Shown piece by piece: positions 1 to 8,353 of a stretch of DNA of 64,000 bases. The DNA comes from Hymenobacter properus (GTDB lineage: Bacteria > Bacteroidota > Bacteroidia > Cytophagales > Hymenobacteraceae). The stretch is taken from assembly GCF_015694735.1 (NCBI RefSeq), contig NZ_JADQDP010000002.1, forward strand, positions 868,001 through 932,000. The letters are read 5' to 3'. The stretch's first letter is position 1, and each line of letters starts with the position of its first letter. The position numbers and the translations under genes are program-made. Below the pieces are notes generated by a model. That model did no database searches, was not told the DNA's origin, and was given only the letters and a program-made list of their open reading frames with translations.

Positions 1-909
1 CGGCCCCGGGCCGGAGTCGCGCACTTCCAGCACCAGCTGGTCGCCCCGCCGGTCGGCCCGGATGTGGACGCTGCCCACGCCGGGCGCGCTCAGCCCGTGG
101 CGCACGGCGTTCTCCACCAGGGGCTGCAGCAGCAAGTGCGGCACCACAGCCAGTTGGGCAGCCGGCGTCACCTCCACCGAAACAGCGAGGCGGCCGGCAA
201 AGCGCACCTGCTCCATTTCCAGGTACAGCTCAATGAAGTGCAGCTCCTGCGCCAGCGGTACCTGATGGGCATCGGTGTGGTCGAGCACCAGGCGCAGAAA
301 CTCGCCCAGTTTGGCCGTCATGCGCTGCGCGGCCCGGGGCTCGTCGCCGATGAGCGTGGCAATGCCGTTGAGCGTGTTAAACAGGAAATGCGGGTTGAGC
401 TGCTGCTTGAGTACCTGCAGCTGGCTCTGCGCGAGCTGCATTTCCAGACGGCTGGCCTCCACGTTGCGACGCTGCCACCTGGCGTAGTAGTCAAGGGCGT
501 ACACCACGAACAGCAGCATCCAGTAGATGGGCACCCAGAAGTTAACGCCCGAGAAGATAGCCGCCCAGGAAACCGGCGCCTGGGCATTGCCCACCAGAAA
601 GAGCGCGCTCAGGAACACGGCCCGGTAGGCAATGGTGAGCGCCACGCTGGCCGCGGCGTGCACCAGCAGGTAAGGCAGCCAGTGGGCCCGGCCCGCCGTG
701 AGGTCGAAGCGCTGGGCCAGCACGAAAACCAGGGGCGTGAGCAGCGTCCCCGTCAGGCCGTAAATCAGGGGCGCGAGCAGCAGCGTGCGCCCGTGCCAGG
801 GCGCTGCTCCGATGAGGGCCTGCGCATACACCAGCACCAGCATAAAAAGCGTGAACAATCCCCAGGCGGCCGCGATACGCAGCCAGGTGAGGCGGTGCAG
901 AAGGAGCAT
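1..909 (-). CDS. LytS/YehU-type sensor histidine kinase, C-terminus cut by window edge
   Basis: Reading the minus strand from ATG at 909 gives 303 codons with no stop before the window edge. The N-terminal part holds about four hydrophobic segments (residues 12-150), followed by a helical linker and the His_kinase motif NPHFLFNTLNG, whose His is the expected phosphorylation site. Near the window edge comes the N-box LVENAVRHGL and then RDSGPGP, which begins the G1 motif. LytS-family kinases autophosphorylate and signal to LytTR response regulators; the partner would lie beyond the left edge, downstream on this strand. An in-frame TGA about 25 codons upstream limits the start and 909 is the only ATG, so the start is fairly secure. 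The rest of the ATPase domain is not visible. Confidence 0.9.
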   Translation of the reverse strand, partial: MLLLHRLTWLRIAAAWGLFTLFMLVLVYAQALIGAAPWHGRTLLLAPLIYGLTGTLLTPLVFVLAQRFDLTAGRAHWLPYLLVHAAASVALTIAYRAVFLSALFLVGNAQAPVSWAAIFSGVNFWVPIYWMLLFVVYALDYYARWQRRNVEASRLEMQLAQSQLQVLKQQLNPHFLFNTLNGIATLIGDEPRAAQRMTAKLGEFLRLVLDHTDAHQVPLAQELHFIELYLEMEQVRFAGRLAVSVEVTPAAQLAVVPHLLLQPLVENAVRHGLSAPGVGSVHIRADRRGDQLVLEVRDSGPGP

Positions 910-1233
910 GCGCGGAAACCAGGTGAATAGGTCCCAACGGGAAAACCCAGCTCCGAGTTGAAACGGGATGCTTCACGGCCCTATATGCCGCCACCCAACA
1001 GGCATCGCACCGGCCCTAGTCACCCTGGTAGCCACGCGCGGCAAGGGCATTGTTCAGGCGCGGGTCGCGGGGCTGGTCACCGGCTTTACCGTTCCGTGTA
1101 GGCCATGCGTGCCCACGGCCCGCCGGTGGACGAAGTGCTGTTGCCCCACTTATCGCCGCGGGGCTGGAAGCAAATTAACCTGAAAGGGGACTGTTCGTGG
1201 TGCACAAAACGCGCACCCGGTAAGCTTAAGCCC

Positions 1234-1491
1234 TTATGGCCCCTTTCCAAGCCTTAACGTGCTATTTATTCCATTTTCTGAGAGGGCCCCCACTTGGTTC
1301 GGCCCGTTCGCCTGACCGTGCTTTTGATTCTTTTCAGTGGCGCTTTCAGGACGCAGCCTAATTCGAGCAAATACTTGCGGGCAGCCTTTACGGCGTTGGC
1401 TCGTGCGGCTGCCCCACCCAATCAGCGGAACAATCGTCTGAGAGGTCGCCTCGCTAGGTGATGCGCCCTTTCGCCAGGGTTTGTCGCTCAT
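1234..1491 (-). CDS. small hypothetical ORF, weak support
   Basis: An 85-codon ORF starting at ATG 1491. The translation is basic, of low complexity and matches no family I know. The only positive sign is a TACTTTTG element on the same strand at 1528-1521, which would start transcription about 15-25 nt before the first ATGs (1501 and 1491). The ATG at 1501 gives only a 15-residue peptide in another frame. It could equally be the eroded 5' end of a larger gene. Confidence 0.2.
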   Translation of the reverse strand: MSDKPWRKGASPSEATSQTIVPLIGWGSRTSQRRKGCPQVFARIRLRPESATEKNQKHGQANGPNQVGALSENGINSTLRLGKGP

Positions 1492-1520
1492 CGGTTGTCA
1501 TGTTTCTTGAACCGACGGAG

Positions 1521-1528
1521 CAAAAGTA
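1521..1528 (-). promoter_or_regulatory. -7 promoter element TACTTTTG
   Basis: Exact match on the minus strand to the Bacteroidota -7 consensus TAnnTTTG. The predicted start would be near 1516, just upstream of the ATGs at 1501 and 1491. No clear -33 TTG is seen at the usual spacing. Confidence 0.35.
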
Positions 1529-1643
1529 GCAAGAACGCTCCTTTAACTGAACGACTGAAGTCCACTGTCTGCAAGTTCGGCAAGAGCCTGAAACCATCTG
1601 TCTTGGCGTCTGCCGAGTTTAAGAAACCCGTCTACGATTCAAA

Positions 1644-1680
1644 GTTTACGAAACGGCATTAGGGGATGAGTTTCGTAAAC
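1644..1680. repeat. 11-bp perfect inverted repeat
   Basis: GTTTACGAAAC at 1644-1654 is the exact reverse complement of GTTTCGTAAAC at 1670-1680, with a 15-nt loop. There is no T-tract on either side, so a terminator is unlikely. An operator-type site or a mobile-element remnant is possible. Confidence 0.5.
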
Positions 1681-2011
1681 ACGACTATGCCCGGAGGGAC
1701 TAATTCTACTTAGCGCTTACCGATTGTCATAAAAGACCCCGTTCAAGTGGTTGACCATTCCAGGCTTTTCAACGGCATGGACTGCCCTCTATTACCAGGC
1801 ACCTCCTGCACCAATCGCGCTGAACGCGGTCGAGTTCGCCCCCGTGGCCGGCGAGTCCGGTTGTGATTAAGGCGAGTTCAGGCGGTTTGTGCTTACCCAA
1901 CGGCGGACTCTGCCGTTGTTTTGAGCAGTTGGGCTACTGGTAAGTAGCCTGTTGCCTGTAAACACGTGAGCCATGTAAGAGCATGGCTGTGTTTTAACCG
2001 CTTATCCAGTT

Positions 2012-2749
2012 ATGATACAAGTTCCTTTCCACCCAATGGTAGCCGGCGTATTCGTGTTCGGCATCGCCGCAGCCTGTAGCTCCACTCCCGACCAAAAAAA
2101 TGCCAAAGCTGCGGCTCGGACGGCCAACGAATACGCCGTGCTTACGCTGACGCCTCAGACGGCCAACCTACACGTTGATTACCCCGCCTCGCTGCAGGAG
2201 CAGCCCGGTACGGGCAATATGCGCGCGTATTTCCTGGTGAACGAAAAAGCCGTTCAGGCATTCGAGTGGCACTGGCAGGACAGCACCATGCTGGAACTAC
2301 TCTGGCAAATGAGCAACGTGCAGTTGGTGCTTCCCAACGGAACCGTGTACGCACAGCGCGGCCGGGTGGACAGAACCAAAGGCCAGGTTGACCCCGCAAC
2401 CGGCTCCGTGGCGGTGAAAGCCACCTTCCCCAATGCCAACGGCGTGTTGCGTACCGGCGGGAAGGGGCTGGTGCGCTTGCCGCTGCAGATTCCCAAGGCC
2501 CTGCTCGTGCCGCCGTCGGCCACTTACGAGCGGCAAGGCAAGCACTTGGTGTACGTAGTGGGTGCCGACAACAAGGTGAGGAGCACCGAGGTAAAGGTGC
2601 TGCCTTTTGCCACTGACTCCGGGTACGTGGTGCAGCAAGGCCTGAAAGCTGGCGACCGGGTTGTGTTCAAGGGCGTGCGCTCGCTGCAGGAAGGCCAGCT
2701 TATTGTGCCATCCCTAGCCCCGGTAGTGGACACGGGCGAGGCCCTGTAG
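2012..2749 (+). CDS. RND efflux membrane-fusion protein with the hairpin/lipoyl region deleted
   Basis: 245 residues, with a lipoprotein-like N-terminus (Cys22 in IAAACSS). The first part, EYAVLTLTPQTANLHVDYPASLQ, matches the mature N-terminus of AcrA/MexA-type adaptors. It jumps directly to GTGNMRAYFLVNEKAVQAF, the start of the beta-barrel domain, and continues through the membrane-proximal domain (PPSATYERQGKHLVYVV, LKAGDRVVFKGV). The biotinyl-lipoyl and alpha-hairpin segment that should lie between residues 63 and 66 is absent. Family members are usually about 350-400 residues. No RND pump or TolC gene follows; a TetR regulator does. The deletion is in frame, so a shortened protein could be made, but it is unlikely to work as a pump adaptor. 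It could also be annotated as a pseudogene. Confidence 0.75.
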   Translation: MIQVPFHPMVAGVFVFGIAAACSSTPDQKNAKAAARTANEYAVLTLTPQTANLHVDYPASLQEQPGTGNMRAYFLVNEKAVQAFEWHWQDSTMLELLWQMSNVQLVLPNGTVYAQRGRVDRTKGQVDPATGSVAVKATFPNANGVLRTGGKGLVRLPLQIPKALLVPPSATYERQGKHLVYVVGADNKVRSTEVKVLPFATDSGYVVQQGLKAGDRVVFKGVRSLQEGQLIVPSLAPVVDTGEAL

Positions 2750-2850
2750 CCTCCCTCTCAGGTGTTAGAACGCCGTTCGGCTGCCCCGGCCGAGCGCGAC
2801 AGCCATTATCCCGCTTTACCATTAGCCGAGTGGCATTTACTGCGGTAGAC

Positions 2851-2904
2851 TGTCCTCCGTTGCTTGCCCTGTCGCAACGCTGGCAGGGCAAGCAACGGAG
2901 GACA
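2851..2904 (+). terminator. 20-bp perfect hairpin after the adaptor gene
   Basis: The arms 2851-2870 and 2885-2904 are exact reverse complements around a 14-nt loop, with a short T-run (TTTTA) about 6 nt downstream. It lies 100 nt after the truncated adaptor gene and 80 nt before the TetR gene. The likely role is a transcription terminator; the arm length also fits a small palindromic repeat. Confidence 0.55.
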
Positions 2905-2985
2905 ACTCGTTTTATTCCAGCCCCCGCGCCGGGTGCCCACAAGGCCAATGCTGGCAGCTAGCCGCGCGTGTTTCGTTTGTTTCTG

Positions 2986-3633
2986 ATGAATTTTTCACCC
3001 TCCTTCGCGATTGTCTCGCCCGAGCGGACGGCCCCTGGCGAGCGTGCCCGCATCGTGGCGGTGGCCCACGCGCTGTACGTCAGCCAAGGCATCGCCGCAG
3101 TATCGGTGGCCGACATTGCCGGCTGCCTGCGCTTATCCCCCGGCCGGGTGCTGCACCACTTTCCACACAAGGCCGCCTTGATTGGTGCGGTAGTGGATGC
3201 CCAAGTGCAGGCCATTTACCAGCAATTATGCCTGCACCGGGCCCACAGCAGCAACGCCGTGGAAGAATTGCTGGCGCTGCGCAACTGGGCCAGCGCGGAA
3301 ATGAAGCCCGGCTTGGTGCCTTTCTTCCAACAGCTGGCGGCTGACTTCCCCGCCGAGCAGCAGCGCTGGCAGTCGCACGTAGCGGGTTTCTCCACTAAGC
3401 ACTTGTGCCACAACCTGCGTTGGGGCATTCAGCAATGCCTGTACCGCCCCGACCTGGATGTGGACGCGCAGGCGCGGCGCTGGTGCGAGAAAACCCGCAT
3501 TTTTCGCACAGCGGCCGCCATTGACCGGGCTGACATGCACCGCGCGCTACTGAACAACTTTATCGCGGCCATCGTGACACCGGCCGGCGCGCTGGCCGTG
3601 CGGCGTCTGCAAGAGGCGCACCCTTTCTACTAG
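2986..3633 (+). CDS. TetR/AcrR family transcriptional regulator
   Basis: About 215 residues from ATG 2986; a GTG at 2968 in the same frame would add six residues. The N-terminal helix-turn-helix reads RIVAVAHALYVSQGIAAVSVADIAGCLRLSPGRVLHHFPHKAAL, with the typical TetR pattern of a GxxxxSVxDIA helix and a recognition helix ending in an HFxxKxxL motif. The C-terminal part is helical and divergent, as expected for a ligand-binding domain. TetR proteins usually repress a neighbouring efflux gene. The only candidate here is the damaged adaptor upstream, so its original target may have been lost. Confidence 0.85.
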   Translation: MNFSPSFAIVSPERTAPGERARIVAVAHALYVSQGIAAVSVADIAGCLRLSPGRVLHHFPHKAALIGAVVDAQVQAIYQQLCLHRAHSSNAVEELLALRNWASAEMKPGLVPFFQQLAADFPAEQQRWQSHVAGFSTKHLCHNLRWGIQQCLYRPDLDVDAQARRWCEKTRIFRTAAAIDRADMHRALLNNFIAAIVTPAGALAVRRLQEAHPFY

Positions 3634-4205
3634 GCCTTGGTCAGCGCCCTTTTCATCTTCCATTATGCGCGTGCCCTCCCCAAAACCCAATGGGCGTGAG
3701 CCACTAGCTCAGCCAATAATCCCCGGTCTGGTCAGCGGCGCCGAAGCGAAAGGCAGCCTTCTGCCCGACAGAGGCGGTGCGAGCGTGTGGCGTAAAGCGA
3801 CGCGTTATGGGCTACTCCACGTCCTTTTGACGGCGCTGGAGGGCTTCTTAGAAGCAGGCTACGATGTAGACTGTTTTTTCTCAGGCGTGTGGCTGTTTCC
3901 TGCCATCAATGCCCTAGCAGCAACTGCGGATGCAGCTGCCCAAAGGCCTCAAGTGCGCTTACCCTTCTCTTCTTCGGCCGTTCACCCACGTATACGGCGG
4001 AGAAATCGGCGGGCTTCTAAGCGGTAGGATTACAACCCGTTGAAGCACGTGTCGTGTTGCGAAAGAGAAAGTAGGTGGCCGTTTTTTGCTTTACGTTAAA
4101 GGTTCGATTAACAGAACGAAGTTTCGCCAGCCGGACCGAATCCGTGCACTAATGCAACGGTTGCCGGCCAGGGCCGGTCATCCGGTCAACCAACTCTTTC
4201 AATCG
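3634..4205. other. gap without a supported gene
   Basis: A 120-codon ORF (3665-4027, plus strand) crosses this gap, but its translation is low in conserved character, ends in an Arg-rich run typical of out-of-frame GC-rich DNA, and matches nothing I recognise. No RNA gene or clear terminator is visible. It is probably decayed DNA between the TetR gene and the broken lipoprotein gene. Confidence 0.4.
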
Positions 4206-4574
4206 ATGCAAAAGTCCTTACTTATACTGGTCCTGCTGATGGCGGGATGCCAAAAGGCTGCGGACGTAGCCCCGAGGCGGAGCCGGCCGCTGATGAGGTG
4301 GTGATTGCAACGCAGGGGGTAACGCCGGCTGCGGCGTGGCACAGGTGGGGGCCAGCACCCGGCCCAGGTGCGGCGCGTGATTGGGCCCTCGGGCTATGAG
4401 CCTACTTTTTTAGCCTACCAGCTTGATACGGCCCTGTGGGTGCATGAAAACCGGACGCTATACGTGCATATTCGCAAGCCACAGCTCAACGAGGCTGTTG
4501 TTTACAAGGCCCTCGGACTAGGCTACGCGGCGTTTACCGTAATGAGCGCCCGCATAAAGCCCGGCAGCAGGTAA
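4206..4574 (+). pseudogene. frameshifted small lipoprotein gene
   Basis: ATG 4206 opens a clear lipoprotein signal, MQKSLLILVLLMAGCQKAAD (Cys15), but this frame stops at 4302-4304. A coherent acidic continuation (EAEPAADEVVIATQG) lies in a second frame, then GVAQVGASTRP in a shifted frame, and finally VRRVIGPSGYEPTFLAYQLD through to a stop at 4572-4574. Reading the whole as one protein needs at least two or three single-base indels near 4270, 4330 and 4365. The family is unknown. Sequencing errors in G/C runs (GGGGG and CCC are present) are an alternative to true decay. Confidence 0.5.
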
Positions 4575-4651
4575 GCAACACTTAGCCTAATAACTCAAGG
4601 AGGTTCACCGAAAAGGTCATGCTGATTGCCAGTGCAGTCATTTGTCGTCGT

Positions 4652-4846
4652 CTACGCTTTGGCTATTGCTATCAAGGCGAGTTCGCCCACGAGTAGGAAA
4701 CCTAACAAAAAGGCCAGCAGAAGGTTGGGCAACCGATGCTCCACCCATTCGCTGGTAACCATCGGGAGCGGTGTGCTGCCGACGGATTGGCGGGCGGCGC
4801 GGGCCACCCGACCGGAAAACCAGTTCCACAGCCGGGGGTACTTCAT
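4652..4846 (-). CDS. small membrane protein, hypothetical
   Basis: 64 codons from ATG 4846. The N-terminal half is basic and the C-terminal half is a single strong transmembrane helix (PNLLLAFLLGFLLVGELALIAIAKA). It lies 54 nt downstream of the DUF4249 gene on the same strand and could be the last gene of that transcript. The hydrophobic stretch and plausible start favour a real gene, but there is no family match. Confidence 0.35.
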   Translation of the reverse strand: MKYPRLWNWFSGRVARAARQSVGSTPLPMVTSEWVEHRLPNLLLAFLLGFLLVGELALIAIAKA

Positions 4847-4900
4847 CGCTTGACAAGGGGTTTAATCCGACGTTTTTAAAGCGGTTGGCAGCCGGTTTGG

Positions 4901-5710
4901 CTACAGCGCTGGCACAACTAGGCTGCGCCGACGCAGGGTGTGAGCGCTGAAATAGCCGAGCACATGGCCCGAAAAGTTGGACGTTGGATTGGCCGGGGCC
5001 GCCGAGCTGCCTCCCTGCAAAATCTGGCTCAGGGTGGCGAGGTAACCATGCACTCCGGCGTCTACGCATTGCATGTCGACCCGCACGCTGTCGCCGACGA
5101 GGATGTCATCCGCCTCGTCCGCGTTGCGGGCAAACAGCGGACGGGAATTGGCTTTGCCGTCGGTCAACTCGTCGTCCTGCAGAAAGACCGTTTTATTGAG
5201 GCGGCCGTTGCGGTACTGTCGGAACAGGTAGAAGTTGCGCACGCCGGCCGGGTCCTGAAATTCGGGTATGAGCTGGATGTTGTCGCCCCCAAAGCTGGAT
5301 TTCTCGGCCCGCAGGCCGGTAAGCGGAACCGCCACGGGCAAGGTGGCCGTGGCCACGTAGGTTTCGCCATCCACTTCTACCCGCAGGGTATAGCGCCGGC
5401 CCGGCTGGCCGGTCAGGGTGCGCCCCTGGTACCGGCCGGGGGTGCGGGTGGCGGCCAGGGTTTCGAATCCGCCTGCGTCGTCGCTCAGGGTGACAAGGGC
5501 CCCGCTAACGGGGGGGAAGGTGTTGGTATCGGTGTACGTGGTGCTGCGCGAGAGGAGCACGGTGCAGGGCTGGCCGTCGTCGGCCAGGTTGCCTTCAATC
5601 ATGAGCCGGGGCGCAGCCGCTTTCAGGTCGAGGTCAATCACTTTCTGGCAGGCGGAAGTCGCGAGCAACAGGCCAGCCGCCAGCAGGCGGGTAAAAGAGC
5701 AGGTGTTCAT
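4901..5710 (-). CDS. DUF4249 family lipoprotein
   Basis: 269 residues from ATG 5710. The signal peptide ends in a lipobox, LLLATSACQKVIDLDL (Cys21), and the opening CQKVIDLDLKAAAPRLMIEGNLADDGQPCTVLLSRS is the characteristic DUF4249 start. A following Ig-like region has YTLRVEVDGETYVATATLPVAVPL. Proteins of this family are Bacteroidota outer-membrane lipoproteins almost always encoded right after a TonB-dependent receptor, as here (64-bp gap), and probably act as its surface partner. The substrate is unknown. Confidence 0.9.
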   Translation of the reverse strand: MNTCSFTRLLAAGLLLATSACQKVIDLDLKAAAPRLMIEGNLADDGQPCTVLLSRSTTYTDTNTFPPVSGALVTLSDDAGGFETLAATRTPGRYQGRTLTGQPGRRYTLRVEVDGETYVATATLPVAVPLTGLRAEKSSFGGDNIQLIPEFQDPAGVRNFYLFRQYRNGRLNKTVFLQDDELTDGKANSRPLFARNADEADDILVGDSVRVDMQCVDAGVHGYLATLSQILQGGSSAAPANPTSNFSGHVLGYFSAHTLRRRSLVVPAL

Positions 5711-5774
5711 GGGAAAGTAGGGAAATGGCCAAGAGGCGCTCACGCTTTGCGTCAGTGCCCGGTAGTAAGCCGTC

Positions 5775-8183
5775 TTAGAAATTGAAATTGTAGGTGGCCG
5801 AGGGAATCATGCGGAACAGGGCCGTTTGCAGGGCCTGGGTGCGGGTGGCGTCGTCGGGCACCGTTTCGAAGGTGATGGTGTAGGGGTTTTGGCGGCCCAG
5901 CACGTTGTAGATGGAGAAGTTCCAGCTGTGGTGGAAGCGCTTGCCGGGCTGCTGGGGTTTCTCGAAGGTGGCGCCGAGGTCGAGGCGCTGGTAGTAGGGC
6001 AGGCGGTCGGCGTTGCGCAGGCCATAAAGGCTCGCGGTCTGGCCCAGCGCCTGGTACTTGCCCACGGGGTAGGTGACGGCGTTGCCGGTGCTGGCCACGA
6101 AGGTGCCCGACAGGCTCCACTTCGGCGTCAGCTCGTACACGCCAACCACCGACAGGTCGTGCGGCCGGTCCTGGCGCGCGTTGAACCACGCCCCGCTGTT
6201 GATGGCCGTGAATTGTCGTTCCGATTTGCTGAGCGTGTAGCCTACCCAGCCCGTGAGGCGGCCCGTGTTTTTCTTAAGCAGCAGTTCCACGCCGTATGCC
6301 CGGCCCTTGCCGTAGAGCAGGGTGCTTTCCACGTCGGTGCTGGGGCTGAGACGGGTGTTGTCGCGGTAGTCAATCTGGTTTTGCAGCCACTTGTAGTACA
6401 CCTCGGCCGAGAGCGAATAGGCGCCATTGGGGCCCAGTTGGCGGAAGTAACCCGCCGAAAGCTGGTCGGCCAGCTCGGGTTTCACATTGAGCGAAGTGGG
6501 GATGTACAAATCCGTCGGCGATGAGGCGGCCGACGTGCTCAGCAGGTGCAGGTTCTGCGCGTTGCGGGCGTAGCCAACTTTCAGGGCCGTGTTTTCTGCG
6601 AGTTGGTAGCTGGCGGCCAAGCGCGGCTCTAGGCGCAGGTAGGTCTTCACGAAGTCGCCCGTCGCGTAGTGGGTACTCGCGAGCACCTTGCCGGCCGGGT
6701 CATACGTCGAATAATTGCCTTGGCCCAGAAGGCTGAAGCCCGACAGGCGCAGGCCGGTGGTGAAGTCCAGTTTTTCGGTGGCCTTCCACTCGTGCGACAC
6801 GTAAGCCGCCGTTTCCAGCGAGTGGTTGGTTTTGTCCGGGGTAGAATTGATATCGGCCGTGGCCGCGGCCGAGATGCGGCCCGGCGTGATGGTGCGGTAA
6901 ATACCCTGGGCCCCGAATCGGAACGTCTGGCTGGCGCTGGGCGAGTATTCAAAGTCCTGCTTCAGGTTCCAGTCCTGAATTTTAGAATCGATGTTGATGT
7001 CCTGGTCGCTGGAAGTGAGGCGAATGCCGAAATCGTACTTGCTGTAAATGAGCGAAGTGTTCGAAAACAACTGGTCCGTGAACAAGTGGTTGAGGCGCAG
7101 CGTGGCCGTCTGGTTGCCGTAGTTGCTGCCAAAGGCGCTGATGCCCATCACGTCCTCGCCCAGGTAGCCCGAGAAGTAGAGGCGGTTGCGCTCGTTGAGC
7201 CGGTAATTGGCCTTCACGTTCAGGTCGTAGAAATATAGCCGGGCATCCTTGGTCGTCTCATTCGAAGAGGCCTTCAGGAACAAGTCGGCGTAGGTGCGCC
7301 GGCCGGTCACCAAGAACGAGCCTTTGTCCTTCACAATGGGACCTTCCAGGGCCAGGCGCGAGGCAATGAGGCCCAGGCCGCCGCTGCCGTGCAGCTGCTG
7401 GTTGTCGCCGTCCTTCATTTTGATGTCGACCACCGACGAGAGCCGCCCGCCGTATTGCGCCGGCATGCCGCCCTTGTACACGGTCAGGTCCTTGATGGCG
7501 TCGGAGTTGAAGGTGGAGAAGAAGCCCAGCAGGTGCGAGGCGTTGTATACAGGGGCCTCGTCCAGCAGAATCAGGTTCTGGTCCACGTTGCCGCCGCGCA
7601 CCGAAAAGCCGCTGCTGCCTTCGCCGGCCGTTTTCACCCCCGGCAGCAGGGTCATGGTTTTGATGACGTCCTTTTCGCCGAAGAGCACCGGCACCTTGGC
7701 CACCTGCTTCAAGTCGAGCGACTCCACGCCCGCCTGGGCCTTGCTGACGTTGGCCTGGCTGCTGCGGCCGGTCACCACCACCTCGGTCAGTTCCTGCCCA
7801 CCGCTGCTGAGCTTAAAATCGAGCCGCTGGCTGCTGGTAAGCGTGACTTTACGCGCCTGCGTCTGGTACCCCACAAAACTGGTTTCCACCGTGTAGGTGC
7901 CCACGGGTACCGTCAGGGTGAAGAAGCCGTAGGCGTTGGCGCCGGTGCCCACGCCCGGCAGCTCCAGGATGCGGACGGTGGCACCGGTCAGGTCCTCGCC
8001 GGTTTTGAGGTCTTTGATAGTGCCGCTCACCGTCACCCGGGTTTGGGCCTGGGCGGGTTGCAGACTTAGGGCCGTCAGCAGGCAGATGGCCGGCAAGCCC
8101 AGCCCGTTGGTAACATGGTGGGCACCCCACCGGCCGGCCGGAGCAGGCAGCGAGGCAATGGGCCCGGAGCGGTTGTTTTCCAA
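5775..8183 (-). CDS. TonB-dependent receptor with CarboxypepD_reg-like domain
   Basis: 802 residues. A signal peptide ends near residue 46 (PAICLLTALSLQPAQAQ). A carboxypeptidase-regulatory-like domain follows (VSGTIKDLKTGEDLTGATVRI to about residue 125), then a plug domain with LPGVKTAGEGSSGFSVRGGNVDQNLILLDEAPVYNASHL, then a beta-barrel ending in an aromatic strand, SATYNFNF. It imports an unknown ligand across the outer membrane using TonB energy. The only in-frame start after the upstream TAG is TTG 8183, which is unusual. The gene is followed by the DUF4249 partner. Confidence 0.92.
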   Translation of the reverse strand: MENNRSGPIASLPAPAGRWGAHHVTNGLGLPAICLLTALSLQPAQAQTRVTVSGTIKDLKTGEDLTGATVRILELPGVGTGANAYGFFTLTVPVGTYTVETSFVGYQTQARKVTLTSSQRLDFKLSSGGQELTEVVVTGRSSQANVSKAQAGVESLDLKQVAKVPVLFGEKDVIKTMTLLPGVKTAGEGSSGFSVRGGNVDQNLILLDEAPVYNASHLLGFFSTFNSDAIKDLTVYKGGMPAQYGGRLSSVVDIKMKDGDNQQLHGSGGLGLIASRLALEGPIVKDKGSFLVTGRRTYADLFLKASSNETTKDARLYFYDLNVKANYRLNERNRLYFSGYLGEDVMGISAFGSNYGNQTATLRLNHLFTDQLFSNTSLIYSKYDFGIRLTSSDQDINIDSKIQDWNLKQDFEYSPSASQTFRFGAQGIYRTITPGRISAAATADINSTPDKTNHSLETAAYVSHEWKATEKLDFTTGLRLSGFSLLGQGNYSTYDPAGKVLASTHYATGDFVKTYLRLEPRLAASYQLAENTALKVGYARNAQNLHLLSTSAASSPTDLYIPTSLNVKPELADQLSAGYFRQLGPNGAYSLSAEVYYKWLQNQIDYRDNTRLSPSTDVESTLLYGKGRAYGVELLLKKNTGRLTGWVGYTLSKSERQFTAINSGAWFNARQDRPHDLSVVGVYELTPKWSLSGTFVASTGNAVTYPVGKYQALGQTASLYGLRNADRLPYYQRLDLGATFEKPQQPGKRFHHSWNFSIYNVLGRQNPYTITFETVPDDATRTQALQTALFRMIPSATYNFNF

Positions 8184-8353
8184 GGAATTAGTCTAAAAAT
8201 TTTAACATTATCCAGGCCACTGTAAGCGCCCCGAACTGATGTCAAAACAAGACGTTTCGGCGCCCGATGGCTAGCCAAAACCACCCCAACTCGCCGAAAC
8301 AAGCACCGAACTCGCCGTACTCTTCGCAGAAAATTGCCCGTCGGGCCGGTAGC

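Larger units (their letters stand above)
910..2011. other. 1.1-kb gap with no convincing gene
   Basis: No recognisable coding gene fills this stretch. It contains a weak 85-codon minus-strand ORF (1234-1491) preceded by an exact TAnnTTTG element, and an 11-bp perfect inverted repeat at 1644-1680. Base composition looks less GC-rich than in the flanking genes. It may be eroded mobile-element or pseudogene DNA, but no transposase or integrase motif could be read in it. Confidence 0.5.

Noticed and set aside
64..930. 288-codon plus-strand ORF at the left edge
   Set aside because: Antisense of the LytS kinase, whose motifs are clear on the minus strand.
3665..4027. 120-codon ORF after the TetR gene
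   Set aside because: No family resemblance, Arg-rich end typical of random GC-rich frames; kept only as a mention in the gap entry.
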